Shown: in pieces, positions 17,524-25,344 of the stretch
How the letters are laid out: each line of letters opens with the position of its first letter
How positions within the stretch are numbered: position 1 is the first letter of the stretch
Assembly (NCBI RefSeq): GCF_002115785.1
Contig: NZ_JFJY01000005.1
Coordinates: 62,001-126,000, forward strand
From: Thalassospira sp. MCCC 1A03138
GTDB taxonomy: Bacteria > Pseudomonadota > Alphaproteobacteria > Rhodospirillales > Thalassospiraceae
Reading direction: 5' to 3'
Length of the DNA stretch: 64,000 bases
Program-made: the position numbers and the translations under genes
Notes under the pieces: model-generated
What the model was told of the DNA's origin: nothing
Seen by the model: the letters and a program-made list of their open reading frames with translations, nothing else
The model's database searches: none

Positions 17524-18234
17524 GTGAAAAACATCAAACAATGGGCTGGCATCGCCCTAGTATCGATCGTTCTTGTGGCGGCGGTATGTTCCGTGTTGCT
17601 GTTTATCGACAGCACATGCAGCCCATTGGCCAGTGAAGCCTGCCGCCTGTGGATAGGATTCCAATGGGAAACCGTCCTTGCTGGCGCACTTGGTCTGACG
17701 GGCGGTATTTTCGTAATCACATCCAGCCGCGAACAGATCCGCGCGATGCAGGAAGAAACGGAGAAAACGCTCAGTCAGGCAAAGCTGCACCGTGCCGACG
17801 AAATCAGCGCGGCCCTTTACCTCGCCCGCGATGCCGCCGCCGATATACACACATGGGCAGACGACAAGGTTGATTTTTTCGAAGGGCTCAGGGAGCAAGT
17901 CCGTAGAGGGCAACTGCGCCCCGAAAGACTGAACGGAACCGTGTTCGCGGCATCCGCGGAATTGACGGAACGCTGCGATCACATCAAAAAAATCGTTACC
18001 ACTCACCAAATGCACAGCCTTGACTACAAGGTTACTGCCCAACTGGTAAAGCTTGCAAAAAGCGTGAGTATTGTCACCAAACCTGACAGCGTCCCAGAAG
18101 ACCGAAAAATCCCATATGACACACTCTGCCACTGGCAAAAAATAGCCGAATCCAGACCGGCGGCCGCGGCCGCGATCAAGGAAATCGACCGGCAGATCGC
18201 GCACATCCGGGAACGCTGCGGCATAACCGACTGA
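17524..18234 (+). CDS. Hypothetical two-helix membrane protein (paralogue A)
   Basis: 236 residues starting at GTG 17524, three bases after the previous stop. Two hydrophobic segments (IALVSIVLVAAVCSVLLFI; TVLAGALGLTGGIFVIT) bracket a short segment with two Cys (CSPLASEACRLW) and the motif GFQWETVLAG. The C-terminal 160 residues are charged and helical. The same Cys-x-Cys plus GFQWETVLAG arrangement recurs in the next gene, so the two are paralogues. A motif of this kind occurs in many uncharacterised proteobacterial membrane proteins. No function is known. Confidence 0.72.
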   Translation: MKNIKQWAGIALVSIVLVAAVCSVLLFIDSTCSPLASEACRLWIGFQWETVLAGALGLTGGIFVITSSREQIRAMQEETEKTLSQAKLHRADEISAALYLARDAAADIHTWADDKVDFFEGLREQVRRGQLRPERLNGTVFAASAELTERCDHIKKIVTTHQMHSLDYKVTAQLVKLAKSVSIVTKPDSVPEDRKIPYDTLCHWQKIAESRPAAAAAIKEIDRQIAHIRERCGITD

Positions 18235-18267
18235 CATCAAGCACACTGACAAAGACAGGGCAGAACC

Positions 18268-18975
18268 GTGAAACTGTTCAAAAAACGCTACCTCGCCGCA
18301 ATCGGCACGGCCATGATCGCAATTCCCGCCCTGCTCATGTGGATAGACGCGATTTGCAGTCCGATCAGCACGGGCTTTTGCGCGACATGGCTTGGCTTCC
18401 AATGGGAAACGGTTCTGGCGGGATATGCCGGTTTCACCGGCGCTGGAATAGCGATTTACGGCATCATGATGCAAATCCGCCATGACAGCCAAAACCGGAT
18501 CACAGGACAGATGCATCACGCCCTGATCGCGGCGCACGCGATGAGAGAAATCAACGCAAAAGCCAAAGTGTATCGGGAAAATCTCGGCAGTATGGCAACA
18601 ACCCGAAAGGCCCCTGCCAAAAACACAAAACCCCGATATGAATTGACCGAAGGCGACACGGAAAAAGTCCGGCTGGCGTGCGAAGCAGCAAATAAATTTG
18701 TCATTGCTGGCGAAAAAGATACCCTCGAAGCGGTTCGCGCAAAACACACGGAAAACATCCCGCATGAGGCCCTGCCCCATATCGACAATGTATTGGCTGC
18801 TGTAAGGTTCCCTGCATCCAACAAGTTCACCGGCGAGACGGATGAAATTCGTTACGGAAGCTTCCTACATGACACCATACGCCACCTCGAAAAGATAGAG
18901 AACAGTACGCTTTTCGGCGCTGGAATCATCGAACAGGCCCACACGGAAAAGCTGGACGCTCTTGAGCAGAACTGA
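18268..18975 (+). CDS. Hypothetical two-helix membrane protein (paralogue B)
   Basis: 235 residues from GTG 18268, with AGGG about nine bases upstream. The N-terminal two-helix module (LAAIGTAMIAIPALLMWIDA; GYAGFTGAGIAIYGIMMQI) again encloses CSPISTGFCATW and GFQWETVLAG. The C-terminal 170 residues are helical and hydrophilic and differ clearly from paralogue A. The shared membrane anchor with divergent soluble tails suggests two partners in one membrane complex or in sensing. This is inference only. Confidence 0.72.
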   Translation: MKLFKKRYLAAIGTAMIAIPALLMWIDAICSPISTGFCATWLGFQWETVLAGYAGFTGAGIAIYGIMMQIRHDSQNRITGQMHHALIAAHAMREINAKAKVYRENLGSMATTRKAPAKNTKPRYELTEGDTEKVRLACEAANKFVIAGEKDTLEAVRAKHTENIPHEALPHIDNVLAAVRFPASNKFTGETDEIRYGSFLHDTIRHLEKIENSTLFGAGIIEQAHTEKLDALEQN

Positions 18976-18977
18976 CA

Positions 18978-19241
18978 CTACACCCTCACCGCCCGGTGAT
19001 GGGCTTCATTGAGTTTCTCGCCATAAGCCCTAAGGGTCGCCATCGAACAGGCCGTTTCATCGGGCCTGAATTCCGCCTCGTCCTGCGCACAGACGTGGCA
19101 GCACAGCACGCAATAGCCCAGATCATCCGCGCTTTGACGAACATTACCACACGGCCCGTGCCAGCATACAGCTTGAACCCGAATCAACTGCCCTTGACGC
19201 GGCGCTGCGCGGGTCGCCGGACGGCTCTTGATGCGCTGCAA
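18978..19241 (-). CDS. Possible small cysteine-rich protein
   Basis: A minus-strand frame of about 87 codons ending at 18978, two bases beyond the stop of the convergent paralogue B. It contains a possible zinc-ribbon arrangement CWHGPC followed by CVLCCHVC and a helical tail (SMATLRAYGEKLNEAHHR). There is no ATG; TTG at 19241 or GTG at 19253 would start it and no ribosome site is strong. It may be a small zinc protein or the remnant of one. Confidence 0.35.
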   Translation of the reverse strand: MQRIKSRPATRAAPRQGQLIRVQAVCWHGPCGNVRQSADDLGYCVLCCHVCAQDEAEFRPDETACSMATLRAYGEKLNEAHHRAVRV

Positions 19242-19281
19242 CCTCTTGCCCACCCGGCCTACCCGCTTTACGCCCTCCGGC

Positions 19282-20178
19282 CTATTGGTCGAAATAACAT
19301 TCCTGATCGATATCGGCGAGCAATCCGGCCTCTGTCGGGGACCACCCCAATTGCCGACGCGTGATGTCACTTGCCGCCGGGCAATCGAGTTTGGCGAAAT
19401 GGGTGAACCAGCCAAAATGATCGGCGGCCTCATCAGGTTTTTTGGACACGACGGGAATACCCAGCCGTTTGCCGATCACCCCGGCGATCTCGTGAAAGGC
19501 GATGCCGGTTTCGGCGACCGGGTGATAGACGGCACCTGGCATTGCGACCTCGACCGCACGGACATAGGCGCGTGCGGCGTCAAAGCGATGCACGGCGGGC
19601 CAGGCATTGTTGCCATCGCCGATATAGGCCGAAACGCCGGTCTGGCGGGCGATGCCAATCAGGATCGGCACAAAGCCATGATCGCCCTTTCCATGCACCG
19701 ATGGCGGCAGGCGCATGAGCGAAACATTAAGCCCCTGCCCGACAAGGTCGGCAACGGCGCGTTCGGTCGCGACACGGGGCATGGCGTTTGGCCCGAAATC
19801 GGGCACGTCCTGCTCCGTCACACCTGCACCATGGGCCAGAATCCCGATGGCCGATGTCACGACAAGCGGCTTTTGCGTGCCCGCAATCGCATCGCCAAGG
19901 GCGGTAATGACCTCCGCATCCTCGGCACAGCTGTGGGCGTAGCGCGAAAAGTCGTGATTAAACGCCGTGTGAATGATCCCGTCGGTCGCACGCGCCCCGG
20001 CGCGCAGGCTTTGGCGATCATCAAGATCACCCCGATGCACCGCCGCCCCGGCCGCCAGAAGCGCACCCGCCGACGCATCGGACCGCGCCAGCCCCAAAAC
20101 CTCATGCCCGGCCGCGATCAGTTCGCGCACGACCGCCGATCCGACAAAGCCACTCGCCCCGGTTACAAAAATACGCAA
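19282..20178 (-). CDS. NAD-dependent epimerase/dehydratase (extended SDR) family protein
   Basis: 298 residues with the SDR nucleotide-binding motif at the very start (RIFVTGASGFVGSAVVRELI). The sequence then follows the atypical/extended SDR pattern, with TSAIGIL, GLNVSLMRLPPSVHGKGDHG and SAYIGDGNNAWPAVHRFDAA. The start is taken as TTG at 20178 because GGAG lies seven bases upstream and the motif follows directly; in-frame ATG codons further upstream have no such site. It is divergent from an AraC regulator, a very common arrangement for this reductase type. The substrate is unknown. Confidence 0.85.
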   Translation of the reverse strand: MRIFVTGASGFVGSAVVRELIAAGHEVLGLARSDASAGALLAAGAAVHRGDLDDRQSLRAGARATDGIIHTAFNHDFSRYAHSCAEDAEVITALGDAIAGTQKPLVVTSAIGILAHGAGVTEQDVPDFGPNAMPRVATERAVADLVGQGLNVSLMRLPPSVHGKGDHGFVPILIGIARQTGVSAYIGDGNNAWPAVHRFDAARAYVRAVEVAMPGAVYHPVAETGIAFHEIAGVIGKRLGIPVVSKKPDEAADHFGWFTHFAKLDCPAASDITRRQLGWSPTEAGLLADIDQECYFDQ

Positions 20179-20303
20179 TTCCGTTCTCCACTTCACATTG
20201 CACATGATCAATGACCGGAACGATAGGCGATGGCGATTGGACGATCCATGCGCTATAATCCATATTACTTTCGCAATCGTCCAGAAGAAGGCGCCCCCAC
20301 CCC

Positions 20304-21287
20304 ATGGATCCGCTTTCCGATATCCTGTCGCTGCTTAAGCCGCGCAATTACATGTCGGCCGGTTTTGATGCCGCCGGCCCCTGGGCGATCCGCTTTGCCG
20401 ATCAGGCCAATACCATCAAATGCGGCACCGTCGTTTCCGGGCAATGTTATGTCAGCGTCGAAGACCTTGCGGGTCCGGTGCTGTTGACGTCGGGAAGTTC
20501 CTTTATCCTGCCGCGTGGGCGGACCTTCTTTCTGGCAAGCGATCCCGATTGCCCGCCGGTTGAGGCGCCGCTGGTCTTTGCCAAGGCCCAAAGCGGCGGG
20601 ATCGTTCAGCATAATGGTGGCGGCGAATGCTTTATCGTCAGCAGCCGCTTTGCCCTTTCGGGGCCGCATGCCGATATGCTGCTGGCTTCCCTGCCGCCGA
20701 TTGTGCGGATTGAAAATGATCAGAATGAGTCCAGCCTGCGCTGGTCGGTCGAACGGATGATGCAGGAATTAAGCAACCCCCAGCCGGGCGGTTTTCTGGT
20801 GCTGCAACATCTGGCGCATACGGTGCTGGTGCAGGCGCTTCGGCTGCATCTGAGCAATGCGCACACCAGCGGTCAAAGTGACCGGGCCGCCGAAACAGAC
20901 CAAGCCGCCACCCACGCCCCCGACATCCCCGACTGGTTCGCGGCACTATCGGATAAACAGATCGCAACCGCGATTGCCTGCATCCATCGGGACCCCGCCC
21001 ATCCCTGGACGCTCAAGGAACTGGCCCGCCATGCGGGCATGTCACGCTCGGCCTTTGCCGCCCGGTTCCGCGATGTCGTTGCCGTCCCGCCGATGGCCTA
21101 TCTGACCCGCTGGCGGATGCTGCTTGCGGGGGATCGCCTGACCCATTCGGGACTGCCGATTTCGGAAATTGCCCTGTCGGTGGGGTATGAGTCTGAAAGT
21201 GCGTTCAGCACGGCGTTTAAACGGGTGATGGGGTGTGCGCCTAGGAGGTTTGGGGAGGTTACCAGCAATATGACTAGGGGGTTCTAG
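20304..21287 (+). CDS. AraC family transcriptional regulator (cupin_6 type)
   Basis: 327 residues. The N-terminal 180 residues form the cupin domain typical of regulators that stand beside SDR reductases (FDAAGPWAIRF, SSFILPRGRTFFL). The C-terminal AraC domain is clear (LKELARHAGMSRSAFAARFR; PISEIALSVGYESESAFSTA). It is divergent from the SDR gene, its probable target. The effector is unknown. Confidence 0.9.
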   Translation: MDPLSDILSLLKPRNYMSAGFDAAGPWAIRFADQANTIKCGTVVSGQCYVSVEDLAGPVLLTSGSSFILPRGRTFFLASDPDCPPVEAPLVFAKAQSGGIVQHNGGGECFIVSSRFALSGPHADMLLASLPPIVRIENDQNESSLRWSVERMMQELSNPQPGGFLVLQHLAHTVLVQALRLHLSNAHTSGQSDRAAETDQAATHAPDIPDWFAALSDKQIATAIACIHRDPAHPWTLKELARHAGMSRSAFAARFRDVVAVPPMAYLTRWRMLLAGDRLTHSGLPISEIALSVGYESESAFSTAFKRVMGCAPRRFGEVTSNMTRGF

Positions 21288-21535
21288 TTCCTTCTAGGCT
21301 ACCATTTTCTGTATGGACGCTCGGCTGTGAGGTACAGCACACTTATGGCGACCAAAATCGCTCTGTCCATCACCAAGTAACGAAACCCGAACGAGGCGAA
21401 ACACGGCAAGTGGGGGAGAAAACTTCCTTGAAGAAGCCTAATTCAAGACAGATTAACAGCCTCTTTTGTTTACGCAGAGAAATAGAAAGTCTGTATCATC
21501 TTTAACTTTTCATCGAAACTGCGCATCCACTGATG

Positions 21536-22150
21536 TTAGCATACCGTTATCGTACGCATAGAATATTGACTGAAGAACGCTCTGTACCTCTGGTATAAAC
21601 CATTTGCTTCAGCCAGCGCCCTAATTTGGTTAAATTTCGAATTTGCCTTACCCCATAAGGTCTTCATCTTTTCATCACCACAGGGTGGCGAGTTCGATAT
21701 ATTCACGCCTAAATCTGTGAACTCACTCATAAGCTTCAGTAATTTTTCCTCAGCTTGCGCAATTCTTGCCTCAACTCCCCAAGCTTCCTGAGCTTTAATT
21801 ACTTCTGTATATGCAGATTTATATTCACTAATTTTTGAATCCAGTTCCTGAGTTTTTGATAGTATTATTTTCTCCGAATCTTCAATCCTAAGTTCCCGCA
21901 AATGTAACTCATTCACCTTCTTATCGTATTCCCTATCCCTTAAATTGTTCATGTTTAGAAACGCTATCTTTTCGTTTTGCAGTGCCAATTCCTTTTTGTT
22001 TAGTTCCGATTTTATTTGATCGATCTGCATGTATTCACTTCTAAGAAATGAAATCGCTCCACCACCAGAAAATATAACCACCACCAAAACGACGATAAAC
22101 TGCTTAAAATTATTTGAGAAAAACTCAAATAATTTTTTTGGATCATTCAT
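21536..22150 (-). CDS. Hypothetical membrane-anchored coiled-coil protein
   Basis: 204 residues: one transmembrane helix near the N-terminus (FKQFIVVLVVVIFSGGGAIS), then about 100 residues of predicted coiled coil (LNKKELALQNEKIAFL, EDSEKIILSKTQELDSKISE) and a short C-terminal domain. The gene is markedly more AT-rich than its neighbours, a sign of recent transfer. GGGAAAGG lies upstream of the ATG. No family is recognised. The 248 bases between it and the AraC gene contain nothing recognisable. Confidence 0.75.
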   Translation of the reverse strand: MNDPKKLFEFFSNNFKQFIVVLVVVIFSGGGAISFLRSEYMQIDQIKSELNKKELALQNEKIAFLNMNNLRDREYDKKVNELHLRELRIEDSEKIILSKTQELDSKISEYKSAYTEVIKAQEAWGVEARIAQAEEKLLKLMSEFTDLGVNISNSPPCGDEKMKTLWGKANSKFNQIRALAEANGLYQRYRAFFSQYSMRTITVC

Positions 22151-22300
22151 TACTTATACCTTTCCCAAATAACAAAGCACGTTTGACAATAAAAATATCG
22201 CAGGCCATTATATGGCATACACCTTACGGTTATTATTACGCAACACATACTAAAATCTGCATGTTTGATTAATACAAATCACAACGGGGAAGAGAATATA

Positions 22301-22348
22301 AAAACCAGCCTTCAGACTGTTTTTTATCCTTGGGAGAAGCCCTTTTAC
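22301..22348 (+). repeat. 45-base repeat, copy 1 (flanks hicAB)
   Basis: AAAAACCAGCCTT followed after a few bases by TTTTTTATCCTTGGGAGAAGCCC. A second copy at 23643-23690 shares the same order with about six differences. Each copy contains a small CAG/CTG hairpin with a T run. They bracket the hicAB module. Confidence 0.7.
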
Positions 22349-22428
22349 CCTCCCACAATCACTCGCGTAAACTAATATACGCTGTAGACGACAACACAAC
22401 CGCCCGCAATTCGCCAATCAAAACAAAA

Positions 22429-22452
22429 GCCCGCGCCATCTCTGGCGCGGGC
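22429..22452 (-). terminator. Terminator of the hicAB operon
   Basis: GCCCGCGCCA (22429-22438) pairs with TGGCGCGGGC (22443-22452) around a 4-base loop. On the minus strand it is followed by a T-rich run (TTTTGTTTTG). It lies 28 bases after the hicB stop. Confidence 0.85.
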
Positions 22453-22479
22453 TCGGTGAACAGTTTGTCGGATGCTTTG

Positions 22480-22875
22480 TCAGGCCGTCATACGTCGCCT
22501 GACTTCCTGCTCTGCCAGTTCATTGAAAAATGCAGAGCGGTTGGTGGTGATACGGTCGATTGCTTCCAGAAGATAGGAATCAATCGTAATGTTGGTTCTG
22601 ACCATATGGCCTGGCATCTTGGCCGGGACCAGAAGCTTGCCGACAACAGCGTCGGTATCTTCGGGGTCAGCTACGGCATTCTCGAACGGTGTGGGTTCAG
22701 GAATATTCATGTTTTCGGCGCGCATCGTATCCAGATAGGCCGGCAGCACTTCGCGAGCATTATTATATGCTTCATCGAAAGTCGAAGCAGCGGACATGCA
22801 ACCAGGCAAATCCGGAAAGACAACTGTGTAACCATCGCTGTCTTTGAGGATGAACGCGGCGTAGTTGCGTTCCAT
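22480..22875 (-). CDS. hicB: HicB-type antitoxin
   Basis: 131 residues. The N-terminal 70 residues form the HicB fold (FILKDSDGYTVVFPDLPGCM, then STFDEAYNNAREVLPAYLD), which binds and neutralises HicA. The C-terminal 35 residues (TNITIDSYLLEAIDRI, SAFFNELAEQEVRRR) look like a ribbon-helix-helix DNA-binding domain, so the protein probably represses its own operon. It lies 120 bases downstream of hicA, a longer gap than usual for this pair. Confidence 0.88.
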   Translation of the reverse strand: MERNYAAFILKDSDGYTVVFPDLPGCMSAASTFDEAYNNAREVLPAYLDTMRAENMNIPEPTPFENAVADPEDTDAVVGKLLVPAKMPGHMVRTNITIDSYLLEAIDRITTNRSAFFNELAEQEVRRRMTA

Positions 22876-22995
22876 GTCGTATTTCCCTTTGATGAAAAGT
22901 GCATTCTGGGAGTTTGCACCTTTCTGTTGAGTTATTTTGAGAGTCAGAAAGAGAAGCGCCTAAGCGCCCCTCTTCCCACATTTTCGAGGCACCAG

Positions 22996-23190
22996 TCACA
23001 AAAGTGGTACCCCAGAGAGCTTCTCCAACTTTTTGACATAACGGATCGGATTATCCTTTCGGGGATGCACCACCGTTACCAAGTTAGGATTACCCTCTTT
23101 CTTAAAATGCCAGTGACTACCTTCAGTCCTGACACGCTCCCACCCATGTTTGTAAAGGGCGGAGACTATCACTTTGCTCGCGACACTCAT
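22996..23190 (-). CDS. hicA: HicA-type mRNA interferase toxin
   Basis: 64 residues with the double-stranded-RNA-binding-like HicA fold: ALYKHGWERVRTEGSHWHF, where the His of GSHxHF is the catalytic residue in the family, then VTVVHPRKDNPIRYVKKLEK. HicA cleaves mRNA and halts growth when HicB is lost. The length is typical. The toxin gene precedes the antitoxin gene, as in most hicAB operons. The ribosome site is weak (AAGAGA). Confidence 0.88.
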   Translation of the reverse strand: MSVASKVIVSALYKHGWERVRTEGSHWHFKKEGNPNLVTVVHPRKDNPIRYVKKLEKLSGVPLL

Positions 23191-23256
23191 CGGTTCTCTT
23201 ACCCATCAAATACGTCATTTTTCGCAATCCCATCGCTTTCCCCTGAATGTCCTCGC

Positions 23257-23273
23257 CGTGAAATTAATTCACG
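23257..23273. promoter_or_regulatory. Inverted repeat in the hicA 5' region
   Basis: CGTGAA and TTCACG arms separated by 5 bases, between the putative hicA promoter and its start codon. It could be a further operator or an RNA hairpin in the leader. Confidence 0.35.
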
Positions 23274-23302
23274 TGCATTAGCCTTTGTTTCGGTCGGTTC
23301 AT

Positions 23303-23356
23303 GTGCAGATTACACATCAACCCTCAATCAGTCAATCAAAATGTGCAATATGCACA
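23303..23356. promoter_or_regulatory. Two matching operators upstream of hicA
   Basis: TGTGCA-N3-TGCACA occurs perfectly at 23342-23356 and with one change (TGTGCA-GAT-TACACA) at 23303-23317, centres 39 bases apart. On the minus strand the second site overlaps a possible -10 (TGTAAT) of the hicA promoter, with TTGACT/TTGATT upstream as -35. Binding by HicB through its ribbon-helix-helix domain is the natural reading, not proven. Confidence 0.55.
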
Positions 23357-23394
23357 CCAATTAGTATTAACCTCCGCCCGCAGCAAGCGTATGG

Positions 23395-23575
23395 TCCAAC
23401 CTATCGGCGAGGAAAATCCGCCGTAGGGGCGTCGTATCTCCCTGTTCAAGACGGTTAGCCGTCACGTTAGTTGCGGCTATTTTTGTGCCCGGAATCCGGG
23501 TGTATCTCGCTTATGGTGGGAGGGCGGTGAATACAAGACCCGAAAGGGAATAAACCCATCTGCCTCTTAAAAAAA
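23395..23575 (+). ncRNA. Structured segment resembling phage C4-type antisense RNA
   Basis: The plus strand contains CCCGG-AAT-CCGGG, a GGTGGGAGGGCGGTGAA stretch, a CCC-GAAA-GGG tetraloop hairpin and AATAAACC, in the order I recall for C4/P4-type immunity RNAs of phages and satellites. The minus strand shows a 46-codon frame with no start codon (TKIAATNVTANRLEQGDTTP, then FLADRLDHTLAAGGG), the kind of frame that overlaps such RNAs. The match is from memory of the family, so confidence is modest. The segment fills most of the gap between hicA and tRNA-Met. Confidence 0.35.
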
Positions 23576-23642
23576 ATGGGGCCGGATTTATTTAATTTGC
23601 AGAAACCAAATCACCGCTCAGGTAAACAAACCGAAGGGAATT

Positions 23643-23690
23643 GTAAAAACCAGCCTTTGGGCTGCTTTTTATCCTTGGGCGAAGCCCGGC
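23643..23690 (+). repeat. 45-base repeat, copy 2 (flanks hicAB)
   Basis: AAAAACCAGCCTTTGGGCTG followed by CTTTTTATCCTTGGGCGAAGCCC; partner of the copy at 22301-22348. CAGCC and GGCTG here form a small hairpin followed by CTTTTT, terminator-like on the plus strand. Confidence 0.7.
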
Positions 23691-23779
23691 GGACCGTTGC
23701 GCGTTTCGCGCAACGTCTCTCGAAAGCTGCGTGCCTCGCTTTCTCGCGAACCCACGGGGGCAAGCCCGATCCAAGGAAA

Positions 23780-23827
23780 CCAATTAAAACCCCCCTCAGG
23801 CGGAGCCATGAGGGGGTTTTTAATTGG
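23780..23827 (-). terminator. Long hairpin terminator of tRNA-Met, reaching into the CCA end
   Basis: About 19 bases at 23780-23798 pair with 23809-23827 with a single non-Watson-Crick position; the core is CCCCCTCA/TGAGGGGG with A/T-rich flanks. The outermost pairs include the encoded CCA of the tRNA. Confidence 0.75.
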
Positions 23828-23901
23828 TAGCCGAGGAGGGACTTGAACCCCCGACACGCGGATTATGATTCCGCTGCTCTAACCAGCTGAGCTACTCGGC
23901 C
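23825..23901 (-). tRNA. tRNA-Met (CAT)
   Basis: 77 bases. The cloverleaf is complete: a seven-base acceptor stem starting GGCCGAG (G-U at the first pair), D arm AGCTCAGCTGGTTAGAGC, anticodon stem-loop GCGGA-ATCATAA-TCCGC with anticodon CAT, T arm GGGGGTTCAAGTCCC, and encoded CCA. The anticodon stem lacks the GGG/CCC of initiator tRNA, and the body matches alphaproteobacterial elongator tRNA-Met rather than tRNA-Ile2. A -10 box (TATAAT) lies at 23911-23916. Its 3' end faces the accessory region, the usual side for integrated elements. Confidence 0.93.
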
Positions 23902-23910
23902 ACAGAGTAT

Positions 23911-23950
23911 ATTATAGGGTATGTATTCTGTAGGTTCCGAAATCGGAACC
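23911..23950 (-). promoter_or_regulatory. tRNA-Met promoter with overlapping palindrome
   Basis: TATAAT on the minus strand at 23911-23916 places transcription start a few bases before the tRNA. A perfect palindrome GGTTCCGA-AA-TCGGAACC at 23933-23950 covers the expected -35 position. Two further hairpins lie between it and mnmA (arms 23959-23967/23980-23988 and 24008-24017/24027-24036). Confidence 0.5.
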
Positions 23951-24078
23951 TCGTGAACGGGGCGGTTTTTACGTCAGGGAACCGCCCCCGTCAAGCGCCT
24001 TTTTGACGTTTTGCGGAAAAAAGATATCCGCAAAACCGGCAGGTGAGCAAATGCCCCGCCTGCCCGCTTTATGGATGA

Positions 24079-25227
24079 TCAGGCTGCCGTCGGTGCGTGT
24101 GCCGCCAGAAGTTCCTGACGGGTGATCCAGCCGCCGCCCATTACCCGGTCGCCGGCATAGAAAACGCCCGCCTGACCCGGTGCGATGCCAAACTGCGGGT
24201 CGTGCAGTTCGATGCGGGCAGCACCCGGCCCTTCGGGGTAGATGGTGGCCGGGGCCGGTGCCATGGCGGAACGCAGTTTGACTTCGACCTCGACCCCGTT
24301 CGGGTCAATCGCGTCGCCATCAAGCCAGTTCAGTTCCTTGACATAGACCATCTGGATCGCAAGCGCCGATTTCGGGCCGACCACCACCTGCCGGGTTTCG
24401 GGCAGGAGTTTGACGACATAAAGCGGCTCGGCCGTACCACCGATGTTCAGACCGCGCCGCTGGCCGATGGTGTAATGGATCAGACCGCGATGATCGCCCA
24501 GCACATTGCCATCCAGATCAACGATCTGGCCCGGTTCACCGGCTTCGGGGCGGAGCTTTTCGACCAGACGGGCATATTTGCCATCCGGGACAAAGCAGAT
24601 GTCCTGACTGTCGGGCTTATCGGCGACTTCAAGGCCGAATTTGGCGGCAAGCGCACGGGTTTCGGCCTTGCTCATCAAATGGCCGAGCGGGAAGCGCAGG
24701 AAATCGAGCTGTTCCTGGGTCGTGGTGAACAGGAAATAGCTTTGATCGCGATTGGGATCGGCCGCACGGTGCAGTTCGGCATGGCCGTTGGCACCGAGTT
24801 TGCGCTGCACGTAATGGCCGGTCGCCATGCAATCGGCGCCAAGGTCATGTGCAGTTTCCAAGAGATCACGGAATTTGACCGTCTGATTGCATTTCACGCA
24901 CGGGATCGGGGTTTCGCCGCGCATATAGCTGTCGGCAAAATCGTCGATCACTTCTTCGCGGAAGCGTGATTCGTAATCGAGCACGTAATAGGGAATGTCG
25001 ATATCCTCGGCCACCTTGCGCGCATCATAGATATCGCGCCCGGCACAGCAGGATTTGGCGCGTGACGGCGCATTCGCCCCCATATCGTAAAGCTGAAGGG
25101 TAATGCCGACCACGTCATAGCCTTCTGACTTCAGAAGGGCCGCAACGGCGGAGCTATCGACCCCGCCCGACATGGCAACAACCACGCGGGTATCTTTTGG
25201 GGCTTTGTCAAAGCCAAGAGAGTTCAT
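24079..25227 (-). CDS. mnmA: tRNA-uridine 2-sulfurtransferase MnmA
   Basis: 382 residues. MnmA thiolates U34 of tRNA-Lys, -Glu and -Gln, using sulfur passed on from IscS. The ATP-binding PP-loop is SGGVDSS at residues 20-26. The two catalytic cysteines lie in [10 protein letters not shown] near 110 and [12 protein letters not shown] near 205. GGGRDIY-like family sequence appears as [15 protein letters not shown]. The start at 25227 has GGTGGGAA upstream; an upstream in-frame codon at 25251 lacks support. Its place just after the ISC operon fits the shared sulfur route. Confidence 0.95.
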   Translation of the reverse strand: MNSLGFDKAPKDTRVVVAMSGGVDSSAVAALLKSEGYDVVGITLQLYDMGANAPSRAKSCCAGRDIYDARKVAEDIDIPYYVLDYESRFREEVIDDFADSYMRGETPIPCVKCNQTVKFRDLLETAHDLGADCMATGHYVQRKLGANGHAELHRAADPNRDQSYFLFTTTQEQLDFLRFPLGHLMSKAETRALAAKFGLEVADKPDSQDICFVPDGKYARLVEKLRPEAGEPGQIVDLDGNVLGDHRGLIHYTIGQRRGLNIGGTAEPLYVVKLLPETRQVVVGPKSALAIQMVYVKELNWLDGDAIDPNGVEVEVKLRSAMAPAPATIYPEGPGAARIELHDPQFGIAPGQAGVFYAGDRVMGGGWITRQELLAAHAPTAA

Positions 25228-25344
25228 TTTTCCCACCCATCCGCGGGTCAAGGCCGCGGCGACAAGAAGTTGATGTAAAATAGCGATGGGTGGCGTTCAA
25301 ACCACCCGTGAATTCATGTTGGGGCACATATAAGGCATCTGCGC

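Noticed and set aside
22330..23364. 344-codon plus-strand frame across hicAB
   Set aside because: It is antisense to two clearly recognised proteins and their terminator.
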